This document shows, piece by piece, positions 25,500-39,191 of a DNA stretch of 64,000 nucleotides. The position numbers and the translations under genes are program-made. The notes under the pieces are model-generated. The model had not been told where the DNA came from and did not search any database. It saw only the letters and a list, made by a program, of their open reading frames with translations. How positions within the stretch are numbered: the first letter of the stretch is position 1; each line of letters opens with the position of its first letter. This DNA is from Pachypanchax playfairii (Eukaryota > Chordata > Actinopteri > Cyprinodontiformes > Aplocheilidae), in contig SSNP01000031.1 in NCBI GenBank assembly GCA_006937955.1, positions 2,567,928 through 2,631,927 on the forward strand. The letters are read 5' to 3'.

Positions 25500-28400
25500 C
25501 TCAGTCGGGGTCCATACGGGACGAGTTCTGGGGCTGGATCCGGACTGTGGTCCTTGAGTTAGTGACCTCAGATCTAGGTGAAAGTATGTATTGAATCATT
25601 TTCTTCTAATTCACTGGCTTGAATAGTCTTTTTCCCCGTTGTTGCAGTTTCTTATTTATGCTCTTGTTCTCAGAACCAGTAAACAGCCTTTTTTAATTTT
25701 ATATTTATCAATATATTTTCAACAGCTCTAGTACAATCGCTACTCTGTTTCACAATCTGATTCTTTGACTTTACAGAAAGAAGCTCGACTGTCAAGACAA
25801 ACTTTGCACAGTGTCGTTACCGAGTGCGAAGAATTATCACAAATTTATTTACTTTATTATTTAATTAGTTTGTAAAGTCAAACAAAGCTGGTTGCATTTC
25901 CAGTGAAGAAGCAGGTATATTTAACTTCATGAAACGTTTCCAAAGCAGCAAATACACACCAGGTCTGGTTTGGAGTGAATAAAATCATTAAGCAAAAAAA
26001 AGTTAAACCCATTCTCCCCGGCCAAATGTAACTTTTTCTTGTATTCAACAATATTTGATTATTATTTAAGTTTTCTGAGTTTTCATTATTGAAAATAGAT
26101 GATTGTTTACGTGAATTCATTTATTCTCCTAAAATAAAAAAAAGTTGTGTAAAAACTTTTAAACTTCTCCTTTTCAAATCAAGATTTGGGTTTTTTTATT
26201 ATGGAACTTCAAAAAAAGAAAAAAACAATAGAAACAAAACTAATTTAATTTTCTCTGGCAAGCTGTTTGCCTCTTCCTGAACAGAAGTAAACAAGCCAAG
26301 GACTTCAGATTTTAATTATTTTCAAAAACAAGACACTAAAAACACACAGACACGATTTAGAAATTATTAATACTCGACAAACTGATCAGTCAATCCAGCC
26401 CAAAATAACATATTATTCATTTTCAAAGTGTAAGTGAGAAGAAATAAAAACTTCAGATTATATCATCCAGCTCAGTGAAAATCCTTCAGCTTTCCCTTTT
26501 TTTAAAAAAAACAATGTGGCACTAATGGCGCATAATCCTCAGGAACAACCCGTAGAGCTCATCCAACGACAGCAGCTTAATGCACAAAGCAGCTCTTTAG
26601 TGCTGTAACACAAGATGAGTCCCTGCTTTTTCAAAGTTTATGTGGTTTGACGTGAAGCCCTGAGGGCATCAGCTCAAACTGTCTTCAGGGCTGCAGCCTC
26701 GAAAGCTCAAAGCTGCTACTACAGGATTATTTTACAATATCAAAAAAAAAGAAGAAGAAGAAGAAGAGGAAGCCATCCAAGCCTCATCCTGCGGAAAACA
26801 GGTGAGAGAGCAGGCGATGCCTAAGAACTCAGATGAAACCGCCTCACCAGCGCCGTCAAATTTGGGCGACAATGTCAGGAGGGACCAGATGCAACTTGAA
26901 AGGGTGTCACATCTCACCCAGAGTTTTCCCTTTTAGTCCTCAGACTTATGGAGAAGCCACATGAATCCAAATAACCAGATCTTTTAAAAACCCTTTCATT
27001 TCTAATCCAGTTGTTTTACAGGCAGAAACAAAAACCCAAACTGAAGCAACTGAGGTTACTTACTAATTAACAACGTGCTTTAATGGTTCTGATCAATTCA
27101 TTTAACGAGACGCAATAAAAGGTTGGCCTTCATTTTGAAACAGACCGAACCACACTTTAACACACACACTTCAACATACAGGCTGAGGACAAAGACTACT
27201 TTGAAAAGTTACTCAGCCACCAGATGTTTGAGCCTGAACTCAGACTACCGCACTAATGGGGTTGTCGGAACATATGTGTTCGTGTTCATGCGTGTGCGCG
27301 GACCAAAAGGTTTAAAAAGCAGCACAAATGAGTCGATTTCCTCACTAAATAGAGTGATGTCAAAAATACGTCTGCAATCAGCAATGAAACACAAAGAAAA
27401 AACGGCTGCAGCTCAAACATCAGAAACGTGGAGCTTCTCACACTTATAGACGCAACATAAGGAAAAGACTAATTTAGCCACAACTAATGCTTCATAACTG
27501 TAAAGCAGGTGCGGGACGAAAGACAGAAAGAAGTGCCACATCATCCTCAGAGAAACGCACAACAGCAAGCGACAGTCATTGTGTATTTACAAAGTTCAGA
27601 AAGTAAATTCCCTTTTTCTGACAGTGATTACAGTATGATCACATGACACCAGAAGCCTCTTATTCTTGGTAAAAACACGGGGCAGAGATTCAGAGACGTG
27701 AAGAATTGAAGCAGACAAGAGGGTGGTGGCATGTGTGTGTGGCGGGGGGGGGGAGGGGCGAGAAATTTGTCAGATAAGAAATCTGGGCGTGTGTGTCGCA
27801 AGATCTTGATTTGACAGAACAGAAGCGACTTCACGTTTCACTACAGAAATAAACAATCAGCGAGTCAATTTGATCAAAACCCGAGCAGCAAATGAGAGCG
27901 ATAACACTCATCAGACCCAAAGAAGAGCTGATAGGCATCTATCAATGAGGCTGAAGTGTCTGGAGATAACTGTTGACTAATACTGCACGCCAAGCGCGAG
28001 ATGTTAGCTTCAGATACGCAGCAGGAACAGATGCTGAATGGTGAAACACACAGAACAGAGGAGTCACCTGTGTTCAAACAGCAGCCACATCAAACAGAAA
28101 AACTCTGATGGAGGTAAAACTTAAGAATGTTACAACAAATGCAGTCAGTTAAACCCAAACATGATCTCTTCACATAAAGAAAAGCTCATACTGCTCATAC
28201 AAGTCAATGTGTTGATTTATGGCTGATAAATTCCTTAAAAAGCAGGAAATCTTTTAGCTATGACCTACTATCCTGAGCTGACTCCCTGCTGCTCACCACC
28301 TGCCCGTCAGGTGTGAAAAATGAACATCACATTTAAATCAAAGTACGTTCAAAAGCAGAAATTTTAGTTTAGACTCACTGTAGCAGCTTTTAGTGAACGT

Positions 28401-31400
28401 CACTAATCACTTTATCTGAATCCTTATCATATACAACCAAAAAGTTACTTTTTGTATTCCGCTAATTATAAATTTGTTATGTTGACCATGGAAACGATGA
28501 GATGTGCAATAAAACAGATACAAATTTACACATATATAACAGTGATGCAAAAAAATTCACAGCACAAACGTTTTACAGTAAAAAACAATGTTTTTATTTA
28601 TATATTTAAATTGATTTTTGTATTATTTTTGCGAGTTACCATCCAAAACTATTTACAAATGTAAAAAACAGAGCTCTAAAAATAAAAAACTACAACAGCA
28701 TTTAGGCCTAAACTCATTTCTGAACAGATTTGTGAAGCGATGTTACAGACAGATTGTCAGTACAGATTTTCAGAAATTCTAAAAAAGTTTTTTTTTTATT
28801 AAAATTTGGAAATCCAAATCTTTAATTTTCAACATGAAAGATCCTTGAATGAAAAGAGAAATGTCCAAAAAAATGAATTAACTTAATTACATGTTTCCTG
28901 CAAATGATAGATACTACGCTGTGATAGGACCACAGCACAACAAGAACCCAAAAGCAGCATAATATTTATGTCCAATCATTAAACAGCCTAATATTGATTG
29001 ACGTAAACGTTGCAGTCAGTCGAACGTTTGAATTTTTAAGATAACTGGCAGCTCATTTGTAGAAAGCTAGAACACTTTCCTGATGATATATGATCCAAAT
29101 TTGGTTTCAGCAGGTCCATTATTGTGCAAAAAGTCTGCAACAAACCCTCCGGTGTTTCACACAGACTCGTAACTCATCTGAACTGTGATTGATAACTGAA
29201 CGTCTGGGTTTTCAGGAAGCGTCTCGTACGCGGCTCGTACGCTGCTGAGTCAAAGCATTCAGACTTCACAACTCAGAGCCCTCACAGAACCGCCCGGCAC
29301 GTTTCGTTTCCCAGCTGCTTCAAGATACAACGCTGCACAGGCTGCAAGCGGTTTCCTGATTATTTTGATGCTGTAAAACTCAGATATGCGAGTTTGCAAC
29401 TAATCTTTTTTCACTATACTTTAGAGACATTGCAGCTGTGATGTGTACACAGAGTTTGCAGGTGTTGCGAGATCTTGAAGGGTTTTCATCCTTCTAGATT
29501 AAAGAGAAGAGTAAAATATCTGATATTTTGGGGGTTTATGTCATGAAGTATTACAAAAAGTCAAAATTTTTTAAAACGCTGGTGAGGGAGGAAAAACAAA
29601 AAGGGATCAGCTCACACTAAACCAAGACCATGTGCTCGTTATCTGAAGCAGTCCATCTAAAAAGACTGCCTTTAAAGTTTGAAATAAACCAAAAGACAGA
29701 GACGAACTCAAGCCTAAACAAGACTGTACAAACCACAGACGGAGCAGAACATTTTGGGCATTTCACACACACTGTTCCAGACTGACTTCCAGTAAACGCA
29801 GAACATATAAGATCAAAACCCTGCAATCGCCATCGCTACAACAGCTAATAAAAAGTCCTGAAGGGCCCCAAAACAAGATGCCCAGAGAATAAAGTGAGTT
29901 CAAAACAACTAGATCCTTAAGTCATGAGCAAAACAGGAGTTGCGGTCGTAAAAAAGAATGAGCAGAGAGTCGTGAGAGTCAGAAGCTTTAAAAAAAATAA
30001 AAATAAAAATCACCCCAAAAAACTGTATTTTTTCTTCAAATAAACCAACCGTGACAAATGGGTGTTTTCCTTTATCTGAACTACACGCAGAGCTGAGATG
30101 AATCATGGCTGATTGCTCCAATAGATGTTATCTGTTCCTGTTTATTAAAAACAACGAGTGCAGAGGAACGATCAAGATCCTAAAATAAATGCGATTAGAA
30201 ATTACAAATAAATAGAAACTGTGAGTCCACATAAAGAAGGCCCTTTAAAAAACTGCCTCAGATTCTGGCCTGAATACAGATTTAACTGAGAGCGGAGCCA
30301 GTCTGTGCGGGACTGATGTTCGGCAAAGCTGAGAGCACTTACGAGAAGTTGCTCAAGCAACACGCCTTACACGCCTAATTATTCGGAGAGATCAGAACTC
30401 AAACTTGAGGGACAAAAAAAGGGTGTTTTCTCCTGGGTGAGCAACAGGTTTGAGTTTTTGCGAGGATGACTAAGATAAAGTTCTAGTTGTGTGGCAAAGG
30501 AATCATAAAAAGGACCAGAAGAAGAAAGTTTTCTCTTAACCGCTGATAGACTTCTGCACAAATTAGACAAAATAAGACCCTTAGCGTCGGATCAAACCTC
30601 TACTTCACCCTGTGGGAACTTTTATTCAAACTTTTACAAGTCAACTTGTCCGCGCTTTTTGTTCTCTTGTAGGGTTCTTGTAATTATCCGCTTATTCGTT
30701 TTTCCCTTTTAGTTCATCCCGTCGAGGGATATCGAGTCCTAAAAGCCACTTGGATGAAGTCTCATTTTGTGCTCCGTCTCAAACTGCCCCCCCCCCCGTT
30801 TAATGCAGCGCCGCTTTAAAACAACCAAAGACAAAATACATGACAGCCCGCAAAATCACTACAGTTGTTCCTCGTGTCTTCCAGAACATCAAACCATCAA
30901 TAAAACCAGGAGATACATTCCAGCTCTAGTTGAACAGGACATTTCTGACTTCACTCGCTCCATGTGTTCCTCTCTCGCTCGCTCTCTCTCTCCCTCTGCT
31001 CTTTGAGTTCCACCACTGAGGCTTCACATATTGCGGCCATATGAGCGGGCCGTGGCCGTCTCCTCAGACATACAGAAATAGGCGCTCTGCTGTCTCACAC
31101 ACATACACACACAATGAGTTTTATAAGTGAGAGGCTCTTTAAAAAGTCGTCAACTTTTTTTTTTTTATGTTTAATAGCAGCTTCGAACAAGGCCACGGAA
31201 CAATATGAGATCCTAAAAACCCGCGTTAGACTCATCCATCAAGAGCTCGAGTCTTTTCAACAATTTTATCAAACTCTGGTAAAAGTTTAACAGTTTGTTT
31301 TATCTTATAATTTGATCACGAGCAACTCCACAGATAACTTGTGTGTCCCATCCGGGGCTAAATATAATTTTTTTAAAATGATTAGGAAGAACAGAACAGC

Positions 31401-31800
31401 AAGTCAGTGGAAAAAACATTTACAAGCTCTTTTTTTTATACCCACAAGTCGATTAACGGTGATGAAGAGCAACTACTGATGTCATACAATCCAAGTCGCT
31501 GTTTTTTTTAACAAAAAACAAAGTCTAAAAGAAAAATACTGGAAACTAAGGCACGACTAAGAAATTAGTTTTTATTGTGTGTGAAAAGAAGAAAACAGAT
31601 GTGGAAAAAGTAAAAAAAAAAATAATAGAGAAGTGCTGAATGTGTCACATAAACGTCACAAGAGAACAGAGCTTCCACATTCTGATTCTGCTGTGACAAG
31701 AATCTTTTTCAAACTTTTAGTTTCTTCCAAATTAACTGAGAAAAACGGGTTTTCCCTTTAACAGAAGGCGTGAGGGTTAAAACGCCGTACATATTATCTT
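25500..31800. other. Unannotated DNA
   Basis: No exon, MITE or long repeat was recognised in 6.3 kb. Small items are a GAA run at 26749-26767, a G run near 27742, a C run at 30787-30798, and a direct repeat CTCGTACGC-GGCTCGTACGC at about 29221-29242 followed by an AP-1-like TGAGTCA. Confidence 0.5.
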
Positions 31801-32399
31801 TCACCCCTTCCAGTGGTACTGGGCCGTTGGGCCGAAGCATCTGGAGAACTCGTCCCTGAAAAGAGTCCCAAACTTGGACAGGTTTGTGTTCAGGGAAGAA
31901 AAACTTACTTGAAAGTGATTGTGTTTATTTATAAGAACTTCTGCTTGACAGAATTGCCTCTTATCACAAGAGAGAATAAGCGTCCAATAAGTTGCTCTTA
32001 TTAAACTTCTGAGGTTATCTGATGAATTAAAGTCCACACAGGCAGGGGGGGGGTTGTAGGGAGGGGGTGTCCGACTCGGAGAACTCTGCTGAAGGACTGT
32101 GTTAAAAAGCTTCCTTGCAGTGTGTGCCTCATTGTACTGGCTTCACATACTCTGCTCTCCCCACAGAGTTGTCATGCCTACCCGGCTCCCCTTATCTCAA
32201 AGGAACATCACAGTTTGTTACAACGAGGAGGAGGAGGTGAAAGAAGAAGAGGAGGGGGGTGAAACTTTTTTCAAAGTTCAGTCAAACTGCACCTCAGATG
32301 TTACCAGCATCACTCATAAAACACTCAAAACAACAAGTGATAAATAAATCAAGAAATCCCGCGATACTTGAGTCCTGCACTTGTTTTCTTGAAAGTTGA

Positions 32400-33850
32400 T
32401 AAGATTGATTCCACCACGCGCTCTTCTCAACAATGAAAGAGGTGCAACAAAAAACAGCAGCGCCATACGGGTTGTAAACTCCTAAACAAAATATCTCTTA
32501 TCTCTGCTTATTAAACGCTTTTGAGTACAATTAACGACTAAATAACGTGAGTGTGTTGCTTCTCGGAGGACGTAACGCTTTCCGTGTCTCTACGACGTGC
32601 GTCACGCGGAGGATCAAGAAATCTGAACTTGAGTATCAAGTTTGCGGGACGAACCGTGATTAGACAGAGTTATCAATGAAAACAATAAAAAGTGACAGAG
32701 ACATGCAATTCCACAGCACATATATGTGGTGACAAAACCCCTCTGAGTCGCTAGCTGCAGTCATCAGGATGCACTTATCGTAAACTGAAAGCTGGAGATG
32801 AAAAAACTTAAAGAGAGAAAACACAAACCTACTTCTTGAGGCGACTAAGTCACTCCACGTCCCCTTGTTGTTGGCTTCCAAACTCACTCTTAAATCAAAG
32901 CAGTAGCTGTTCCGGGTAGCACACACCCCCCCTTCCTTCCTAAATTTGTATTAGTGTAGCGTTTGGTTGTCCTAACCTAAATGTAAATTGCCATGTGAAG
33001 TGAAAGCGGTGCTGCTCTCTTTTCCTCCCTCTCATTCAGCAGATCCCTCTTTCCTCCCCGACCGACGCTGCTCAGGCCGTTAGTTACATAAGACGGAAAC
33101 CGACTGCTGTCCGTCGTAAAAACTACAGACGGCTAACAGCAACATTTTAGTCTCCTATAATCGCTTCCTTTTGGGAGGACGAACGAATTTCATCCTGTCT
33201 GAGCAGCATGCACCTCTCCGACTGCACCGCCGATGCATTCATATAAATATTTTGTTTTTTTTAGAAGCCCTTGCACCATGTAGTAGAGTGTTTGTGTTGC
33301 TAGTGTTTCTTCTTTTTGTGCCGCTTACCTGTTGATCAAAATAAGCTTCTTTTCTCTCTGTGAGTGTCTCTTTCAGCAGCCTGTTAAGATGGAGGCTGAC
33401 TGGTTGGTTCGTCTCTTTGTGGGGTTTTTTGTTTGTTGATGATGTCGGACGGGGGTGACTGTGTCTTGGCTGTCTCTTTTCTTTTTTTGGTCTGAGGGGG
33501 GGGGGCGGGAGAACTTAGGGCTTCACGGCTGCACATAAAGTAGGCTAATACCGACTGATTAGTAAGTGAGTTTGACTCGGATTTGTAATATTCCGGATCT
33601 TTTTTCACTATTATTATTCAGCCGACCGAAGCAGGGATTTGCAGTCCACGACTAGCCAAAACAGGGCAGCTTGTTATCTTTCTTCTTCGTTTTTTCTTTT
33701 GATCAGACTTGTGTTATCGCTTTGCTGTGACAGGACCTCTGCGCCTGTCTCTGTAAGCTGTGGGCATTACGTCACAGGAGGAAGACACAGCGGCTCTATT
33801 AATACCAAGGAGCCGCCGAAGACTCTCTTAAAGCGACACACACTTTAATA
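32400..33850. promoter_or_regulatory. CpG-rich zone with CRE, TATA-like box and minus-strand splice donor
   Basis: CpG is much more frequent here than in flanking DNA, for example TACGACGTGCGTCACGCGG near 32590 and GACCGACGCTG near 33060. TTACGTCA (33767-33774) is a cAMP-response-type element, and TATTAATA lies at 33797-33804; on the plus strand this is a CRE-then-TATA order with 22 bp between them. On the minus strand, a stretch from about 33760 down to 33329 ends in ATCAACAG|GTAAGC, a near-consensus splice donor. This suggests a promoter region with a minus-strand untranslated first exon and possibly divergent start sites. No coding exon was identified, so the gene is unknown. Confidence 0.4.
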
Positions 33851-33854
33851 TCAC

Positions 33855-36800
33855 TTATTACACCCGTTCATACGAAGCTAATAACTCCAAAAAAACAAAC
33901 TACGCTTGAACGCAATAAACATAGTTGGACTGGTTTACCAGTTAGTAAATGGAAGCATCCACTCAGATAAAATAAAAACTTTCTTCTAAAATACATTTCA
34001 GAACAAAATAAACAAAACAGCTAAAATTAAAATCTCAATTTAAGTAAATTACTAACATGCACTCATCCACTTTCAGATTTTATGTTTTGCTGATCTAAAA
34101 TAATAATGATAGTTGTTGATTGTTACTACATTTCAACAATTTAAAAGTTAAAATCAGCAACTGTTAAATGTAATTATTATTATTATTGTTATTATTCAGC
34201 AAGTTTTGGTTTACAGCCAAAATAGATGTGGATGTATGAAAACATCTTAATAAAATACTGTAGAAGGTTTTGCAAGTATTTAATATTTTATGAGTAGCAA
34301 AGAGACATTTGAGATTTTGTGATCAGAGTTCATCTATTTAACAAAACGGAATCACCTCTTACATTTTTATTTTAAAACTTCAAAAAGACAAATTGGTCTC
34401 ACTGTTAACAATTAGTTTTGAAAGTTTCAATTTTTTTGTGTAATAATTTTGGTATTTAATATTTTTCACATACCCTAAATCAGAACCTGTTGTTTCAGTT
34501 GCACTAACATAATCCAAGTGTTGCAGTTTTAACCTGAACTATATTTGAAACTGTTTAAATAAAAAACAGAACTTGTTCATCCCAGACTGACACAGACAAA
34601 CAGAACAACCAGCAAAGTCACGTGTTCACACCTTAGCAGTCATCTTTTTATACACGCACCAGGACGCACGTGAAGTTACAGTCGTGATTTACAAACAACT
34701 AATTATTGCTCTACAGCGCCTCTTGTGGTCACATTCCTGGAGAGACTGATCAACATCACACTGATGTAAACACTCAAATTCTGCACTAAGGAAAAGTAAA
34801 ACTCGATGTTAAATTATTTGAAAATGTGTAAACATCAATCCACTGTGCTTTCTGAACTGTTAGTCTTAAATGTTGAATTAAAGACAACAAAGAGATGTTA
34901 AACATGGAGGAAAAAAAGTTCTGTCAACACTTTTTGTTCTAGCCCATTTAGTCAAAGAAGAAATATATGGTAATGTTTTTGTTTATTTCAACAAAACTCT
35001 CAAAAAGCACCATTTAAATTCATTTTCTGATCCTTTAAATGTAAATTAACTTTTTCCTGCATGCAGGAAAGCCCAAATTAAAATTTTAGGCCAACACGAG
35101 ATAACTTTAAATAAAAATAAAACAATTACAACCCTTCAGAACAAAGATTATTTTATCTTGCGTATAACGTTTCTGGAGAGTAGCAGCACTGTCGATGACA
35201 CAGTGTGCTAAAACATCATGCAGATATCGCTGTAAAAAAAAAAAAAATCAAGTCATGTGGGTATATCTTCACATGTGAGGGGTATCACATAAAGACAACA
35301 TGAACATTGTATTATGTTTAAGTAAATGAAAATTTAGCATTCATTCATGGTGATTCGTTTATTTATTTATGTTATTTGTGATATATCAGTAATGCAGAGA
35401 TTTTTCAGGGACATAAATAATTGAGTCTGGTCTTGTTACCGCCATTCAAAACCAGCCTGTTGGCTAAAAGTCTGTCACCCTTCCCTTCATAAGCTCCCTC
35501 ACACTCTTCTCCCTTGGGAAGGGAGCTATACGGTGAACTTTTCAGTGTCTTTTTTTCCTTTTTTGCCCTTTAGAAGGCAAAGGTAAGATTTTTTATTTTG
35601 CTCACAGTAGCAGTTCTGCAGCCTGCAGGCATACAAGCTATTGGATCTACCACCTTGGGTGCAGTCAAAGCTCTGCACAGACCACAGAAAAAGTCACACC
35701 GAAGAAATAAAACACCTGCCACCTACTTCAGGTCTCAGACATGGAACTGTGAAGGAATCCTTTCAGAAAATGTTTCAATTTCTATTACTCAACTCCTTTT
35801 TCTGGCAAGAAATCACATGTCAGCTGAAATAATGAAATAACTCCAAAACCGATAGCATTTAAACTCAATCAGCATTAAAAGCAAATATATTAAGCTTATT
35901 CTAGGGGTCTAATAACTAATTTTTGCAGGTACTTATGGACATAGCATCATATTTTAACTGAATCTTTTATACATAAAGTAAAATTTTGAAGTGATTTTTT
36001 TTATCTGCCTCATTTGAAATGTAAACTAGGGCAGTTATGAATTACAGTCTTTATAAAAACACTGATTTTTATCATTAATATTGAAGATGTGGAGGTCAGT
36101 ATGTTGGAATATGTGCACATGTCTCATGCTGCATTGTCACAGTAGAACTAAATAAAATCTTCAATGAGCTTGAAAACAAATGATTCAAATCTTTAATAAT
36201 TTCTTCAGTCCCAGAAAGAAAAACCTCTGGATGTGTCCTACATGCTGATGTATCATATTTCAGAACGTCGAGATATTTACAGTCTTATGCACGAAGCAAA
36301 ATTAATTGATAACTTGCATGTTTGTGATGAATCGGCTCGGAATGTCTGAAAACCAGTTAAAAACCTCCAAATATCTGATTATGGAATATTTGTCAAGTTT
36401 TTCATCCAACAGACATTTAAACTGAAGGATAAAGAAATAGTTATAAATACAAATAATCAGCAATATGTAGAAAACCTTTGAGACCATCAGCGTTGGAGTC
36501 AGCAGTCATCTGCAGCAGCATCATCGCTGTTTTCCATCTACAAAACCCTCTGAGTCTTCAATTTGTACAGCAGCCTTTCACAGAGAGAGGAAGTCATGAA
36601 AAATTGATTTTTCCGAAAAACAGCAAGTGATTAAGCTTCTTTTTTTAGCCACTAAATATTATTTTTAAACATCATGGAAAAGATGTAGTTTCCTAAAAGT
36701 GTGTCATTAGTTAATTACTTTTGTTTCTTTATCAAACAGAAAAGTGTTTTATATTTACTGATCATTTCTTCATTGATTTGTATAATTAATAAGACATAAA

Positions 36801-38440
36801 AACAAAGATCTGATCACCTTTTAAACACTTACGAACCTAATTGTTGTCAGTCAGCATCATTAACCAATAAGTATTATTCCATCCTTTTGACTTAAAATGC
36901 AATTTAATCTATTATTATTATTATTCCTAGCTATTTTAAGCCATAAAAAATTACAAAGTTCAATAAATTTTTACTGAACTATTTATTTGACATTTTAATT
37001 ATGTAATTATTGAATAAAATATCAACAAAAAATTACACGTGCAGTACTTGGATATTCCACTAGGGGACATATCTATGATTCAATACACAAGGGTTTTTTT
37101 TAAAGGAAAGTACTAATCCTGTTAAAGGGATAAAGATCTGATTATCAAAAATGATACATTTGGCATTACAGGGTTAAAAACAAACATTCATTGCTGATTT
37201 CAGCTTTAGTTCATTTTACGATCGAATTTATTTCTTTTTGACTGGTTCTTATTTCACAGAGTCGCTCCTTGTGCCGTTTTCTTCTGCTGATCCTGCCTTG
37301 TTTCACCAGCTGCCTTCCCTTAATTTCATTTTTTGAAGGCTTTCAGTATTTCGCAGTTTTGAGAAATACTATTTACTGTTGTATGAAAGAGTGGAACTAA
37401 CAAAGCCAATTTGCTGGCCTCAGAAATGGCCAAATCTCTGAAAGTCTGAGTCACAGAGACGTCCCACCCTCCTTTTTTTAATATTTTCCACATAAGACTC
37501 TTCACTCTTGTCAGTTTTGAAACTCCCTCATACTTGCGTTTGCCAAAGTAAATTCATTTTCTCCTTTAAAATATAACAATTTATTCGTCCCCATGACCCT
37601 TACGTTTCCACTGAAATGAAATACTTCATTTGTTCAAGACGTTAAATTGAATTATTACAGTATTACTGTAATCTCTGACCTTGGAAACAGAAAACAGCAA
37701 ACTGAATAATAAAAACCGAATACATTTAAGTAAAAATGCCGTCCTTTTACTGCCAGCATGTAAAATAAACTTTAATCTCTTGGAATAATTGTTTGTGTAT
37801 AAATCAGTTAACACTGAAGTAACCCTGAACAGAAAACATTTATATTCATCATAAACTTGTTTGCCATCAGGAAGACTCCAGATATTAGCCAAAACAACCT
37901 TCAGCCAGACTGCAACTTTAACAAGAGCAACATTTATTTCGGGTTCAGTTCTTGCCAAGTGTTTTATCTATAAGTCGGGGTGGATCCAACGAGTTAGAAA
38001 AATAGATGACAATCCCCTGTGGTGGCCCAATGAGGAGACTGTAGCCAGGATCATGACCACAGCCATTATTATTGGTGGAAGGAATGAACCAAAAACCATG
38101 GTTAGAGTTTTTATGTAAGTGCTTCTTATCGCCGCAGAAAATAAAACACACTTTGTGTTTAAAGACTGGTTTCTGGAATTTCTTCTCAAAAAACAAGCCA
38201 CAGTAATGAACAAGCAAAGGGAAAAAGTTTTGAAGATTACAGCTGAATCTGTCGTCAGGTCTGTGAGATATGGAGAATCTAGAGGAAAAAAAAGTTGAGG
38301 TTAGTTTAAGTGGGTTTCTGTGGGAAGATTTAAAATCATTTACCTGTTGTAGATAACACTTTAAAAAGGTGTAAATGTAACTTACCCATTAAGTGTCCGT
38401 CGTAACAAAGGCAGCGTATCACAGAAGCAGAGGGGCGGGA
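33855..38440. other. Unannotated AT-rich DNA
   Basis: ATT runs occur at 34170-34195 and 36911-36926. The interval 37840-38120 has overlapping open frames on both strands (103-110 codons) but no domain, and no splice sites consistent with either. Apart from a 9-nt AG...GT bounded segment at 35574-35582, discussed as a finding, nothing gene-like was found. Confidence 0.45.
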
Positions 38441-38445
38441 CTTAA

Positions 38446-38454
38446 AGGTGCAAC
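38446..38454 (+). mobile_element. Isolated TTAA-type MITE terminus
   Basis: TTAA (38442-38445) followed by AGGTGCAAC is identical over 14 bp (with one more flanking base) to the reverse complement of the terminus at 39662-39675. It could be the outer end of a 1.2-kb element or the remains of a separate copy. Confidence 0.5.
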
Positions 38455-39191
38455 ATGTTTTTTTTCCTCAGTGGTGCTTCTGAGAAAAAACTCTGTAGTG
38501 CTGCTTTAAGCATCATCTCTCTGAGCTGTGACTGTCGACGACTATTTGGAGACCCAAAATTAAAGAACTTATGCAAACATTTGGTTGGATTACCATTGAA
38601 ATGGTGCATACATATCCAATCACATTGGGCATATAACCTGAACACGATATGACAACAAACTTGTGTGGATGTCGTGCTAAATTTGGACCGTAATTTAGTT
38701 ACAAATAATCTAAACCATCTCAATTATTTTACAACGTTTGCTCATTTTAGTCAAAATTTATTTACCAACCCATCTTATAGTTGTTTCTCATTTCTCACCC
38801 TTTGTTTTGCAAATTTTTTGATCATGTTCAATATTTTGACAACATGAGCAGGAGGCCCTTCAAACAAGGAAATCCAGAACCGCCGTGAATGTTTCACAAC
38901 ATTTTGACATTATTAAGTAGATTGTTGTTGTCAAATAACTCTAATCTCACAAAAGTCATTACAATTCATGCAAAAAGTGATATTATCTTAGCTTGTTTTT
39001 TACACATTGAATTCTACAGATATTTTCAGTGAAAATTAACAGCAAATATACATAGATCTCAGTTCTGGTGAGAATTTCAGAATATCTCAGCTGGCATTAC
39101 CGTGTCATATGAGAAAGATCTAAGTGTAAAACTTTATCACATTGTGTTTATATAAACATCTGGGACATTTTGGGGATTATAATTATTTTCA

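Noticed and set aside
31814..31881. Bombesin-like WAVG motif in the putative exon
   Set aside because: Bombesin family peptides continue WAVGH-(L/F)-M and need a glycine amidation signal. Here WAVG is followed by PKHL, so the resemblance is not meaningful.
33639..33848. 69-codon plus-strand frame near the CRE
   Set aside because: It ends upstream of, and overlaps, the CRE and TATA-like box, has no domain, and is better explained as CpG-rich promoter DNA.
37626..38217. Frames of 81-110 codons on both strands
   Set aside because: Both strands are open over the same DNA, none shows a recognisable domain, and splice sites do not agree with any of the frames.
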